DNA from: JAYZAP01 sp964645285
Lineage (GTDB): Bacteria; Pseudomonadota; Alphaproteobacteria; JAAXGF01
Length of the DNA stretch: 49,802 nucleotides
Direction of reading: 5' to 3'
Assembly (NCBI GenBank): GCA_964645285.1
Contig: CAZYDR010000011.1
Span: 1 to 49,802 of the forward strand
Position numbers and translations under genes: made by a program. Shown in pieces: positions 32,248 to 40,124 of this stretch (the first letter of the stretch is position 1; every line of letters begins with the position of its first letter). Under the pieces are notes generated by a model. That model saw only the letters and a program-made list of their open reading frames with translations. It was not told the origin of the DNA and made no database searches.

Positions 32248-32334
32248 GCGGTCGTGGCGGAATTGGTAGACGCGCAGCGTTGAGGGCGCTGTTCCCGCAA
32301 GGGAGTGGAAGTTCGAGTCTTCTCGACCGCACCA
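32248..32334 (+). tRNA. tRNA-Leu (anticodon GAG)
   Basis: An 87-base class II tRNA with the CCA end encoded. The acceptor stem GCGGTCG (32248-32254) pairs with CGACCGC (32324-32330), then discriminator A and CCA at 32332-32334. The D arm holds GGCGGAATTGGTAGACGC. The anticodon stem CAGCG/CGCTG encloses loop TTGAGGG, giving anticodon GAG for CUC/CUU. The long variable arm TTCCCGCAAGGGAG and T loop GTTCGAGTC are those of tRNA-Leu. The flanks show no integrase or att duplication. Confidence 0.97.
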
Positions 32335-32339
32335 ATCGG

Positions 32340-32373
32340 AAAATGCCCGTGGTCCGCCACGGGCATTTTCTTT
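32340..32373 (+). terminator. Intrinsic terminator after tRNA-Leu
   Basis: AAAATGCCCGTGG (32340-32352) pairs perfectly with CCACGGGCATTTT (32357-32369) around the loop TCCG, followed by CTTT. The 13-bp stem begins 6 bases after the tRNA CCA end. The A/T-rich base makes it partly bidirectional. Confidence 0.9.
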
Positions 32374-32475
32374 CGTCATTTCAAGGCGGTTCCCAATTGC
32401 GGGCGGGCATTTCATTTGGCCGGCACCCGGTTATACTGATGGCTGAATGCGGGTGATAAACAAGGGAACGCCGCC

Positions 32476-34767
32476 ATGTCGGACGATCTGCGGGAAGCCG
32501 CGCTCGATTACCACCGTTTTCCGAAACCGGGAAAACTCGGTATCCACCCAACCAAGCCCCTGGCCAATCAGCACGATCTGGCCCTGGCCTATTCGCCCGG
32601 TGTCGCTATCCCCTGTGAGGAGATCGCCAAAAACCCGGCGGATTCCTACATCTATACCTCGCGCGCGAATCTGGTCGCGGTGATTACCAATGGCACCGCG
32701 GTACTTGGTCTTGGCACCATCGGCGCCCTGGCCTCCAAGCCGGTGATGGAGGGCAAGGCCTGCCTGTTCAAAAGCTTTGCCGGCATCGATGTCTTCGATA
32801 TCGAGATCGACGAACTCGACGTCGACAAGTTCGTCGATACCATCGCCCGCCTCGAGCCCACCATCGGCGCCATCAATCTCGAGGACATCAAAGCCCCCGA
32901 GTGCTTCGAGATCGAATCGCGGCTGAAGGAGCGCATGGGAATCCCGGTATTCCACGACGACCAGCACGGCACCGCGATCTGCGTCAACGCTGCGGTCTTC
33001 AACGGCCTGCGCGTGGTCGGCAAGGATCCCAAGGACGTTACGGTGGTGTGCTCGGGCGCTGGCGCCGCAGCAGTGGCCTGCTGTAACTTGCTGGTTGACC
33101 TCGGCATCCCGCGCGAGAACGTCACCATATGCGACCGCAAGGGCGTGGTTCACGCCGACCGCGAGGATGAGCTGAGTCCGCAGAAGGCGCAATTCTCAAA
33201 GAAGACCGACGCGCGCACGCTCGAAGAGGCGCTGGTCGGCGCTGACATCTTTCTTGGCCTTTCGGGCCCTGGCGTCGTTGACGGCGAGGGCATCAAGCCG
33301 ATGGCCAAAGACCCGCTCATCCTGGCGCTGGCCAACCCGATCCCCGAGATCATGCCCGAAGAGGCCAAGGCCGCCCGGCCCGACGCCATTATCGCCACCG
33401 GCCGCTCGGACTACCCCAATCAGGTCAACAACGTGCTCTGCTTCCCCTTTATCTTCCGCGGCGCCCTCGATGTCGGGGCCAGCGAGATCAACACCGAGAT
33501 GAAACTCGCCTGTGTCCGCGCCATTGCCGACATGGCCATGGCCGAGACGTCCGACGTGGTGGCCCGTGCCTATGCAGGCCAGGAGCTGACATTCGGGCCT
33601 GAGTACATTCTACCTAAGCCGTTCGACCCCCGGCTCATTGTCGAAGTTTCGTCGGCGGTGGCCAAGGCAGCCATGGACTCAGGTGTCGCTACTCGTCCGT
33701 TGGCCGACCTTGACGCCTACCGCGAGCAACTGGCCGGCTACGTCTACCGCACTGGCTACGTTATGAAGAGTGTGTTCGAGCAGGCCAAGAGTGATCCCAA
33801 GCGGCTGGTCTATGCCGAGGGCGAGGACTGGCGTGTACTTCAGGCGGTGCAGATGGTTTGTGACGAGGGCTTTGCCTACCCCATCCTAGTGGGCCGCGCC
33901 TCGGTCATCGACAGTCGCATCGAGACCCTGGGTCTGCGCATCAAACGCGGCGAAGACTTCGAAGTTTGCGACCCGGAAAACGATCCTCGCTACCGCGAGT
34001 ATTGGGAACTCTACCACCTGATCATGGAGCGTGATGGCGTCACGCGGGTCAAGGCCCGCACCGTGGTGCGGACCGAGAACAGCGCCATCGCGGCACTCAT
34101 GCTGCTTCGCGGCGAGGCCGACGCCATACTTGCCGGTCCGGTCGGCACCTATCGTGACAATCTGCGCCATGTGCTCGATATCGTCGGCCTGCGCGCCGGT
34201 GTTGATTCAGCGGCAGCGTTGCAGATGCTGGTGCTAGCCAAGGGCATCTATTTCATGACCGACACCAATGTCACCTATGACCCGAATGCCCACGATATTG
34301 CCGAGATGACCATGCTGGCTGCCGATGAGGCCCGGCGCTTCGGGGTCGAACCCAAGGTGGCGCTATTGAGTCATTCGAACTTCGGTAGCACCCATGAGCC
34401 CTCGGCTTTGAAAATGCGCGAGGCCCTGGCGCTCATCAATAAAGTGGCCCCCGATCTCGAAGTCGAAGGCGAAATGCATGGCGACGCGGCGCTGTCCGAG
34501 GTGTTGCGGGATTCGACGTTCCCCAACTCACAGCTCAAGGGCCAGGCCAACCTGCTGGTCATGCCCAACCTGGATGCGGCCAACATCGCCTTCAATCTTG
34601 TCATACAGTTGGCCAACGGCATCTCGGTTGGTCCCATGTTGTTGGGCATGGCCCAGCCGGCTCATGTTCTCAACGCCACAGTGACGGTGCGCGGCACCGT
34701 CAATATGAGCGCCCTGGCGGTGGTTGACGCCCAGATGTACGCCACCGACGCCACGGCCACGGAATAA
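32476..34767 (+). CDS. maeB: NADP-dependent malic enzyme with phosphotransacetylase-like domain
   Basis: Decarboxylates malate to pyruvate, making NADPH. It is 763 residues, the long MaeB form. The malic domain (about 1-160) contains LALAYSPGVAIPCEEI and LGLGTIGALASKPVMEGK, then FHDDQHGTAI. The nucleotide-binding domain (about 165-420) has SGAGAAAVACCNLL and RSDYPNQVNNVLCFPFIFRG. From about residue 430 a phosphate acetyltransferase-like domain follows (RLVYAEGEDWRVLQAVQMV, LSHSNFGSTHEPSALKMREA); in characterised homologues it acts as an acetyl-CoA sensor rather than an enzyme. The region 32376-32475 upstream is non-coding, with TATACT at 32432-32437 as a weak -10 candidate. Confidence 0.96.
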   Translation: MSDDLREAALDYHRFPKPGKLGIHPTKPLANQHDLALAYSPGVAIPCEEIAKNPADSYIYTSRANLVAVITNGTAVLGLGTIGALASKPVMEGKACLFKSFAGIDVFDIEIDELDVDKFVDTIARLEPTIGAINLEDIKAPECFEIESRLKERMGIPVFHDDQHGTAICVNAAVFNGLRVVGKDPKDVTVVCSGAGAAAVACCNLLVDLGIPRENVTICDRKGVVHADREDELSPQKAQFSKKTDARTLEEALVGADIFLGLSGPGVVDGEGIKPMAKDPLILALANPIPEIMPEEAKAARPDAIIATGRSDYPNQVNNVLCFPFIFRGALDVGASEINTEMKLACVRAIADMAMAETSDVVARAYAGQELTFGPEYILPKPFDPRLIVEVSSAVAKAAMDSGVATRPLADLDAYREQLAGYVYRTGYVMKSVFEQAKSDPKRLVYAEGEDWRVLQAVQMVCDEGFAYPILVGRASVIDSRIETLGLRIKRGEDFEVCDPENDPRYREYWELYHLIMERDGVTRVKARTVVRTENSAIAALMLLRGEADAILAGPVGTYRDNLRHVLDIVGLRAGVDSAAALQMLVLAKGIYFMTDTNVTYDPNAHDIAEMTMLAADEARRFGVEPKVALLSHSNFGSTHEPSALKMREALALINKVAPDLEVEGEMHGDAALSEVLRDSTFPNSQLKGQANLLVMPNLDAANIAFNLVIQLANGISVGPMLLGMAQPAHVLNATVTVRGTVNMSALAVVDAQMYATDATATE

Positions 34768-34771
34768 CCAG

Positions 34772-36157
34772 GTGACGGTGCCTGACTCCACCGCCGCGGT
34801 TGATGACAGCGCCGATCTCTATGGCCTCACGCCCGACCTGATCGTCGCCATCGAGGCGGCGCTCGATAGCCGGGATATCGACCAGGTCGAGGCCCTGGTG
34901 GTGCCGCTTCACGCCGCCGACATGGCCGATCTGTTGGAAATGGTCAGTGCCGACGAGCGCCGGCTGATTGTCGATGTGCTGCGCCCCGAGGTCGATCCCG
35001 ATATTCTAGTCGAACTCGAAGAGACCGTGCGCGATAAAATTATCGAGATTCTCAGTACCGACGAACTCGCCGCCGCGGTTGCGGAACTCGACTCAGACGA
35101 TGCCATGTACTTGGTTGAGGACCTCGACGGGGACGACCAGCGCGAGCTGTTGGCGGCGGTGCCAGACGAAGAACGCGCCGAACTCGAGGCCGGTCTCGGC
35201 TATCCCGAGAACAGCGCCGGGCGGCTCATGCAGCGCGAACTGGTGGCGGTCCACGCTTACTGGACGGTCGGCCGAGTGATTGATCATCTGCGTTCGGCCG
35301 AAGACTTGCCGGACGAGTTCTACGACATCTTCGTCATTGATGCCCGCCGCCAGCCGGTCGGCTTTGTCCCCCTGAGCCGGGCCATGCGCGCCAAGCGCCC
35401 GGTGCTGGTCCGCGACATCATGGAGGCCGACCTCAAGGTGGTGCAGGCCGAGATGGACCAGGAGGACGTTGCCTACGCCTTCGACCAGTACGACTTGGTC
35501 TCCGCGCCGGTGGTCGATGAGAGCGGGGCGCTGATCGGCGTCATCACCGTCGATGACGTAGTCGAGGTCATCGGCGAGGAGGCCGAGGAGGACATTTTGC
35601 GTCTCGGCGGCGTCATCGAGACCGATATTCACGAGCAGGCTTGGACCACCAGCCGCCGTCGTTTCACCTGGCTGCTGGTCAACCTGATGACGGCGGTGGC
35701 CGCGTCGGCGGTGATCGGCCTGTTCGACGCCACCATCGAGCAGATGGTCGCCCTCGCGGTGCTCATGCCTATTGTCGCCTCCATGGGCGGCAATGCCGGC
35801 ACCCAGACCCTGACCGTCACCGTCCGAGCCCTGGCCACCAAGGACGTCTCGGCGGCCAACGCGCCGCGTTTGATCGGCAAGGAGGGGGTGGTCGGCCTGG
35901 CCAACGGCGTGGTTTTCGCGATGATCACCGCTGTGGTCGCATTCTTGTGGTTCGGCGATGTTCGCCTCGGCGGCGTAATCGGCGGCGCTATGGTGGTCAA
36001 CATGGTGGTTGCCGGTCTGGCCGGTATTCTCATTCCCCTCGGCCTCGACCGCCTCGGCATCGACCCGGCCATCGCCGCCACCGTATTCCTCACCACGGTC
36101 ACCGATGTGGTCGGCTTCTTCATCTTTCTCGGCCTCGCCGCCCTGGTGCTGTTCTGA
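34772..36157 (+). CDS. mgtE: Magnesium transporter MgtE
   Basis: Mg2+-gated magnesium channel of the inner membrane. The start is taken as GTG 34772 (MTVPDSTAAVDDSADLYG), 4 bases after the maeB stop; the frame is open further upstream within maeB but without family match. The length is 461 residues. The superhelical N domain covers about 15-140 (LHAADMADLLEMV, LSTDELAAAVAELDSDDA). A CBS pair follows, about 150-275 (GFVPLSRAMRAKRPVLV, YDLVSAPVVDESGALIGVITVDDV). Five membrane helices follow, with VLMPIVASMGGNAGTQTLTVTVRAL as the pore signature. No M-box riboswitch is visible, as the gene is coupled to maeB. Confidence 0.96.
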   Translation: MTVPDSTAAVDDSADLYGLTPDLIVAIEAALDSRDIDQVEALVVPLHAADMADLLEMVSADERRLIVDVLRPEVDPDILVELEETVRDKIIEILSTDELAAAVAELDSDDAMYLVEDLDGDDQRELLAAVPDEERAELEAGLGYPENSAGRLMQRELVAVHAYWTVGRVIDHLRSAEDLPDEFYDIFVIDARRQPVGFVPLSRAMRAKRPVLVRDIMEADLKVVQAEMDQEDVAYAFDQYDLVSAPVVDESGALIGVITVDDVVEVIGEEAEEDILRLGGVIETDIHEQAWTTSRRRFTWLLVNLMTAVAASAVIGLFDATIEQMVALAVLMPIVASMGGNAGTQTLTVTVRALATKDVSAANAPRLIGKEGVVGLANGVVFAMITAVVAFLWFGDVRLGGVIGGAMVVNMVVAGLAGILIPLGLDRLGIDPAIAATVFLTTVTDVVGFFIFLGLAALVLF

Positions 36158-36184
36158 GTATCCGTTGGGGCCTATAGTCGCGCC

Positions 36185-37357
36185 ATGATATCAAACCAAC
36201 TCCCCAGTCTTGATTTCGGCCTCGGCGAGACCACCGACATGATCCGTGATTCCGTGCGCAGTTTCGCCGCCGATGAAATCGCGCCTCGCGCCGCCGCCAT
36301 CGACCAGGAAAACCAGTTTCCCGACGACCTGTGGCGCAAGTTCGGCGATCTCGGCGTGCTTGGGGTCACCGTTGGCGAGGAATATGGCGGCGCCGGCCTG
36401 GGCTATCTCGAGCATGTGGTTGCCATGGAGGAGATCAGCCGGGGCTCGGCCTCGGTGGGCCTGAGCTACGGCGCCCACTCCAACCTCTGCGTCAACCAGA
36501 TCAACCGCAACGGCAGCCACGAGCAGAAGCAGCGCTACCTGCCCAAGCTGATCGCCGGCGACCATGTGGGGGCGCTGGCCATGAGCGAGCCCGACGCCGG
36601 CTCCGACGTGGTCGGCATGAAATTGCGAGCCGAGAAGCGCGGGGATTCCTACGTGCTCAACGGCACTAAGATGTGGATCACCAACGGCCCCGATGCCGAT
36701 ACTCTGGTAGTTTACGCCAAGACCGATCCGGAGACCGGCAAGCGCGGCATCACCGCCTTCATCGTCGAGCGCGGCATGGCCGGTTTCTCCACCGCCCAGA
36801 AGCTCGACAAGCTCGGCATGCGCGGCTCCAACACCTGCGAGCTGGTGTTCGAGGATTGCGCGGTGCCGGCCGAGAACATCCTTGGCGGAGAGGGCCGGGG
36901 GGTCAGCGTGCTCATGAGCGGCCTCGACTACGAGCGCTCGGTTCTCGCCGCCGGTCCCCTCGGCATCATGCAGAGCTGCATGGACGTGGTGGTGCCCTAT
37001 GTCCACGAGCGCAAGCAGTTCGGCCAGCCCATCGGCGAGTTCCAGCTTATGCAGGGCAAGCTCGCCGACATGTACACCACCATGAACGCTAGCCGCGCCT
37101 ACGTGTACGCCGTGGCCCAGGCCTGCGACCGCGGCCAGACGGCGCGCAAGGACGCTGCCGGCGCCATCCTCTACGCCTCCGAACGCGCCACCTGGATGGC
37201 CTTGGAAGCCATCCAGTGCCTCGGCGGTACCGGTTATATCAACGAAAGCCCCACCGGCCGCCTGCTGCGCGATGCCAAGCTCTACGAAATCGGCGCCGGC
37301 ACGAGCGAGATCAGGCGCATGCTCATCGGCCGCGAGTTGTTCGTGGAGACCAGCTAG
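36185..37357 (+). CDS. ivd: Isovaleryl-CoA dehydrogenase
   Basis: FAD enzyme that oxidises isovaleryl-CoA to 3-methylcrotonyl-CoA in leucine breakdown. It is 390 residues. Typical IVD text includes GLSYGAHSNLCVNQI, LAMSEPDAGSDVVGMK and NGTKMWITNGPDADTLVVYAKT. The catalytic base is probably Glu250 in GLDYERSVLAAGPLG, the position used by isovaleryl-CoA dehydrogenases rather than the C-terminal glutamate of other acyl-CoA dehydrogenases. Its product is the substrate of MCC, encoded 7.9 kb downstream. CCTATAGTCG at 36171-36180 ends only 4 bases before the ATG. Confidence 0.93.
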   Translation: MISNQLPSLDFGLGETTDMIRDSVRSFAADEIAPRAAAIDQENQFPDDLWRKFGDLGVLGVTVGEEYGGAGLGYLEHVVAMEEISRGSASVGLSYGAHSNLCVNQINRNGSHEQKQRYLPKLIAGDHVGALAMSEPDAGSDVVGMKLRAEKRGDSYVLNGTKMWITNGPDADTLVVYAKTDPETGKRGITAFIVERGMAGFSTAQKLDKLGMRGSNTCELVFEDCAVPAENILGGEGRGVSVLMSGLDYERSVLAAGPLGIMQSCMDVVVPYVHERKQFGQPIGEFQLMQGKLADMYTTMNASRAYVYAVAQACDRGQTARKDAAGAILYASERATWMALEAIQCLGGTGYINESPTGRLLRDAKLYEIGAGTSEIRRMLIGRELFVETS

Positions 37358-37361
37358 CCCC

Positions 37362-38075
37362 TCACCACAGGGGTGAACCGCCGATTTCGCGCATCAGTTT
37401 GCGATTGATGGCCTCGGCGTATTTGCCGTAGCCGTTGGCGGTGACCACGAAGGATCCGACGCCGGTAATCAAGTGGTGCTGGAAGTAGCTGTCCAGATAC
37501 TCGATCTCGTGGGTAATGGCGAGGCCATTGATATTGACGTTGTTGCGTTCCGCATGGCGGGTCATGAGGTCGAGGGGGTAGCCGTGGTTATTGTGGCCGT
37601 CCGCCGAGATATCGATGACCCGGCGTTCGCCGATAAAGCTGTTGCTGTCGAGCATGGCGACGCCGAACTCGATCATTGCCGAGATCGAGGTGCCGCCGTC
37701 GGCGGTCAGGCGCGGTATGGCAAGGATGCGGGCGCTCAGGTCGAAGGCCGACGCCTCGTCGTAGACCAGGGTCCACGGCACGGCGATTATCTGGGAATGA
37801 GCGCTCGACCATTCGACTACGGTGATGGCGATCATGCCCAGGGGCCCTTCGCGGATTTTTTGTAGGATCTTCGGATTTTGAAAGGCTAGGGCGAGACCTT
37901 TTTTTTGCAGTTCGAACTCGCCGGCATCGACGCTATAGGAGCAGTCGACGGCCAGCACCAGTTCGAGATCGACCGCGGTCTGGCCGGACGCGGTTCCCGG
38001 CACGGCCAGGACCAGTCCAAGCCATGCTGCTAATGCGGCGCCGGCGAATCGCCATGCTTTTCCCGTTCGGGTCAT
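37362..38075 (-). CDS. DUF1194 / von Willebrand A-like secreted protein
   Basis: 237 residues starting MTRTGKAWRFAGAALAAWLG with a Sec signal peptide whose cleavage is likely after GTASGQ near residue 32. The mature part opens with LELVLAVDCSYSVDAGEF, a MIDAS-type DxSxS motif, and has SAMIEFGVAML, RRVIDISADGHNNHG and a C-terminal AEAINRKLMREI. DUF1194 proteins are found in alphaproteobacteria; no function is established. It ends 4 bases from ivd in convergent orientation. Confidence 0.85.
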   Translation of the reverse strand: MTRTGKAWRFAGAALAAWLGLVLAVPGTASGQTAVDLELVLAVDCSYSVDAGEFELQKKGLALAFQNPKILQKIREGPLGMIAITVVEWSSAHSQIIAVPWTLVYDEASAFDLSARILAIPRLTADGGTSISAMIEFGVAMLDSNSFIGERRVIDISADGHNNHGYPLDLMTRHAERNNVNINGLAITHEIEYLDSYFQHHLITGVGSFVVTANGYGKYAEAINRKLMREIGGSPLW

Positions 38076-38116
38076 GCCCGCAATATCCCGGATCGCACGA
38101 CGCCGTGCAACCCGGT

Positions 38117-38126
38117 GCTATAATGG
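38117..38126 (+). promoter_or_regulatory. Possible -10 element before the amber-interrupted membrane gene
   Basis: GCTATAATGG at 38117-38126 contains TATAAT. It is followed at once by the small hairpin GGCGA-ATAA-TCGCC (38125-38138), and 42 bases later by the ATG at 38168 with GAGGT as ribosome binding site. No good -35 is present. Confidence 0.3.
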
Positions 38127-38167
38127 CGAATAATCGCCGGTCATGAACGAAACGCGAGGTCCACGCC

Positions 38168-38458
38168 ATGGGCAGTCATATCAACTATGTGGATGCGGTG
38201 ATCTGGTTCTCGGCCCTCGCGGCCTAGGCCTTCTGGCATGAGAAGGTCAGGGGCTGGGTCAAAGACAAGATCGCCCAGCCGATGTTCAACACGGATCCCG
38301 ATAAGACCACCCATTACATCTACAGTGCGACCGCTTGTCTGTTGTTTTTTCTCGCCATCAGCAACGTTATCAGCGCCAAGAACCAGAGCACCTTCGAATC
38401 CATTGCCGAAAATATGTCGGTGAACCAGATCGAAGAAAAGGCCCGCGATCCCAAGTGA
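38168..38458 (+). pseudogene. Small membrane-protein gene interrupted by an in-frame TAG
   Basis: ATG 38168 has GAGGT 7 bases upstream. The frame reads MGSHINYVDAVIWFSALAA, then TAG at 38225-38227, then continues open to TGA 38456-38458. The second part has AFWHEKVRGWVKDKIAQPMF, a likely membrane helix YIYSATACLLFFLAISNVISA, and a charged end. The hydrophobic run before the stop would make a second helix if the codon were sense (CAG, glutamine, is one change away). Past the TGA the frame stays open to 38524. No family is recognised. It could be a recent pseudogene, a sequencing error, or two short peptides (restart ATG at 38282). Confidence 0.55.
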
Positions 38459-38526
38459 TCGGACCTCGACATCGGCGTCGAAGTGCGCTTGATTCGCGGT
38501 GACCAACAGGACTCCAGGGAATAGTC

Positions 38527-39732
38527 ATGACATCGAACGATTCGCACCTATCCGACCCCATCGTCATCGTCGGCGCTGCCCGCACGCCCATGGGCGGGTT
38601 TCAGGGCGTGCTCAAGGGCGTGGCCGCGCCCAAGCTTGGCGCGACGGCCATTGCCGCGGCTCTCGAACACGCCGGTGTCGCCGCTGAGGCTGTCGACGAA
38701 GTGCTCATGGGCTGTGTGTTGCCCGCCGGCATGGGTCAGGCGCCGGCCCGCCAGGCCAGTTTCGGCGCTGGTGTTCCCGAGGCCGCCGGCTGCACCACCA
38801 TCAACAAGATGTGCGGCTCCGGCATGAAGGCGGCCATGCAGGCCCACGACGGGTTGGTCGCCGGATCGTCGTGCGTCACCGTGGCCGGCGGCCTGGAAAG
38901 CATGTCCAACGCCCCCTACCTGCTGGACCGAGCGCGGGACGGCTACCGCATGGGCCACGGCAAGCTGCTCGATCATATGTTCTGCGATGGCCTCGAGGAC
39001 GCCTACGACAAGGGTCGCCTTATGGGCAGCTACGCCGAGGATACCGCCGAAACTTATCAGTTCACCCGCGAAGCCCAGGATGCCTTCGCTATCCAATCCC
39101 TGAACCGGGCCAAGACGGCCATCGAGGACGGCAGCTTTGCCGGCGAGGTGGCGCCGGTCACCGTGACCACCAGAAAGGGCGAGCACGTGGTCGAGCGTGA
39201 CGAGCAGCCGTTGTCCGCTGACTTGGATCGCATTCTCACCCTGCGCCCGGCCTTTCGCGAGGGCGGCACGGTGACGGCGGCCAATTCGAGCTCGATCTCC
39301 GACGGCGGCGCGGCTCTGGTGCTGATGCGGCGCTCCGAGGCCGAACGGCGCGGCGTGACGCCGCTGGCCGAGATCGTCGGCCACGCCAGCCATGCCCAGG
39401 CGCCGGCCTGGTTCACCACCGCGCCCATCGGCGCCATGGAAACGCTGTTCGCGAAGACCGGCTGGTCGGCGCGTGACGTGGACCTGTTCGAGATCAACGA
39501 GGCCTTCGCCGTGGTCACTATGGCGGCCATGCGCGACCTCGATTTGGGCCATGAGCGGGTCAACGTCCATGGCGGCGCCTGCGCCCTGGGTCATCCGGTG
39601 GGCGCCTCGGGCGCGCGCATCCTGGTCACCCTGTTGGCGGCCATGGCCAAGAACGATGTCGATCGCGGTGTCGCGGCGCTTTGTATCGGCGGTGGCGAGG
39701 CCACCGCCATGGCGGTGCGGCGCTTGTCATGA
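38527..39732 (+). CDS. Acetyl-CoA acetyltransferase (thiolase II type)
   Basis: Thiolase that condenses or cleaves acetoacetyl-CoA. It is 401 residues. The nucleophile is Cys96 in NKMCGSGMKA. The other active-site motifs are INEAFAVVTM, GGACALGHPVGASGAR (histidine) and LCIGGGEATA (second cysteine). In this setting it could finish leucine breakdown by splitting acetoacetyl-CoA. The stop overlaps the next start (ATGA). Confidence 0.92.
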   Translation: MTSNDSHLSDPIVIVGAARTPMGGFQGVLKGVAAPKLGATAIAAALEHAGVAAEAVDEVLMGCVLPAGMGQAPARQASFGAGVPEAAGCTTINKMCGSGMKAAMQAHDGLVAGSSCVTVAGGLESMSNAPYLLDRARDGYRMGHGKLLDHMFCDGLEDAYDKGRLMGSYAEDTAETYQFTREAQDAFAIQSLNRAKTAIEDGSFAGEVAPVTVTTRKGEHVVERDEQPLSADLDRILTLRPAFREGGTVTAANSSSISDGGAALVLMRRSEAERRGVTPLAEIVGHASHAQAPAWFTTAPIGAMETLFAKTGWSARDVDLFEINEAFAVVTMAAMRDLDLGHERVNVHGGACALGHPVGASGARILVTLLAAMAKNDVDRGVAALCIGGGEATAMAVRRLS

Positions 39733-40124
39733 GAGCCGGGCGCAGACGCATCTTCAGCGGCTCCAGCTTCGAGAAGATCGCCGGCTACGCCCGCGCCGTT
39801 GTCGATGGCGACTGGGTCCATGTGTCGGGCTGCACGGGCATGGACTATGCCAGCGGCACGGTGTCGGGCGATGTCGCCGAACAAACCCATCAGGTATTCC
39901 GCAACATTAACTGGGCCCTGGCCGAGGCCGGTTCGTCCCTCGACGATGTGGTTCGCGTCCGGGTCTATCTCGACAACCGCGAGGATTTCGAGATTGTCGC
40001 CCCGGTGCTGGGCGATTACATCCGCCACATCAGCCCGGCCAACACCACCGTGGTGGCGCCCCTGGTCGACGCCCGCCTCAAGGTCGAAATCGAAGTAACG
40101 GCGCATAAGGCTCCGACGCCGTGA
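39729..40124 (+). CDS. RidA family protein lacking the catalytic arginine
   Basis: The start is ATG 39729 (MRAGRRRIFSGSSFEKIAGY), coupled to the thiolase stop, giving 131 residues. The fold is read from VDGDWVHVSGCTGMD, NINWALAEAGSSLDDVVRVRVYL and VEIEVTAH. In active 2-iminoacid deaminases a conserved arginine follows PA (PARS); here the same place reads PANTT. It therefore resembles the Rid subfamilies without deaminase activity. Its function is unknown. Confidence 0.83.
   Translation: MRAGRRRIFSGSSFEKIAGYARAVVDGDWVHVSGCTGMDYASGTVSGDVAEQTHQVFRNINWALAEAGSSLDDVVRVRVYLDNREDFEIVAPVLGDYIRHISPANTTVVAPLVDARLKVEIEVTAHKAPTP

Noticed and set aside
32248..32334. tRNA-Leu as an integration site of a genomic island
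   Set aside because: No integrase gene and no duplicated tRNA 3' end are found in the flanking 5 kb; maeB and lipB are ordinary neighbours.
37358..37376. Convergent terminator between ivd and the DUF1194 gene
   Set aside because: Only a 5-bp pairing (TCACC with GGTGA) is seen and it overlaps the DUF1194 stop codon; no T run follows on either strand.
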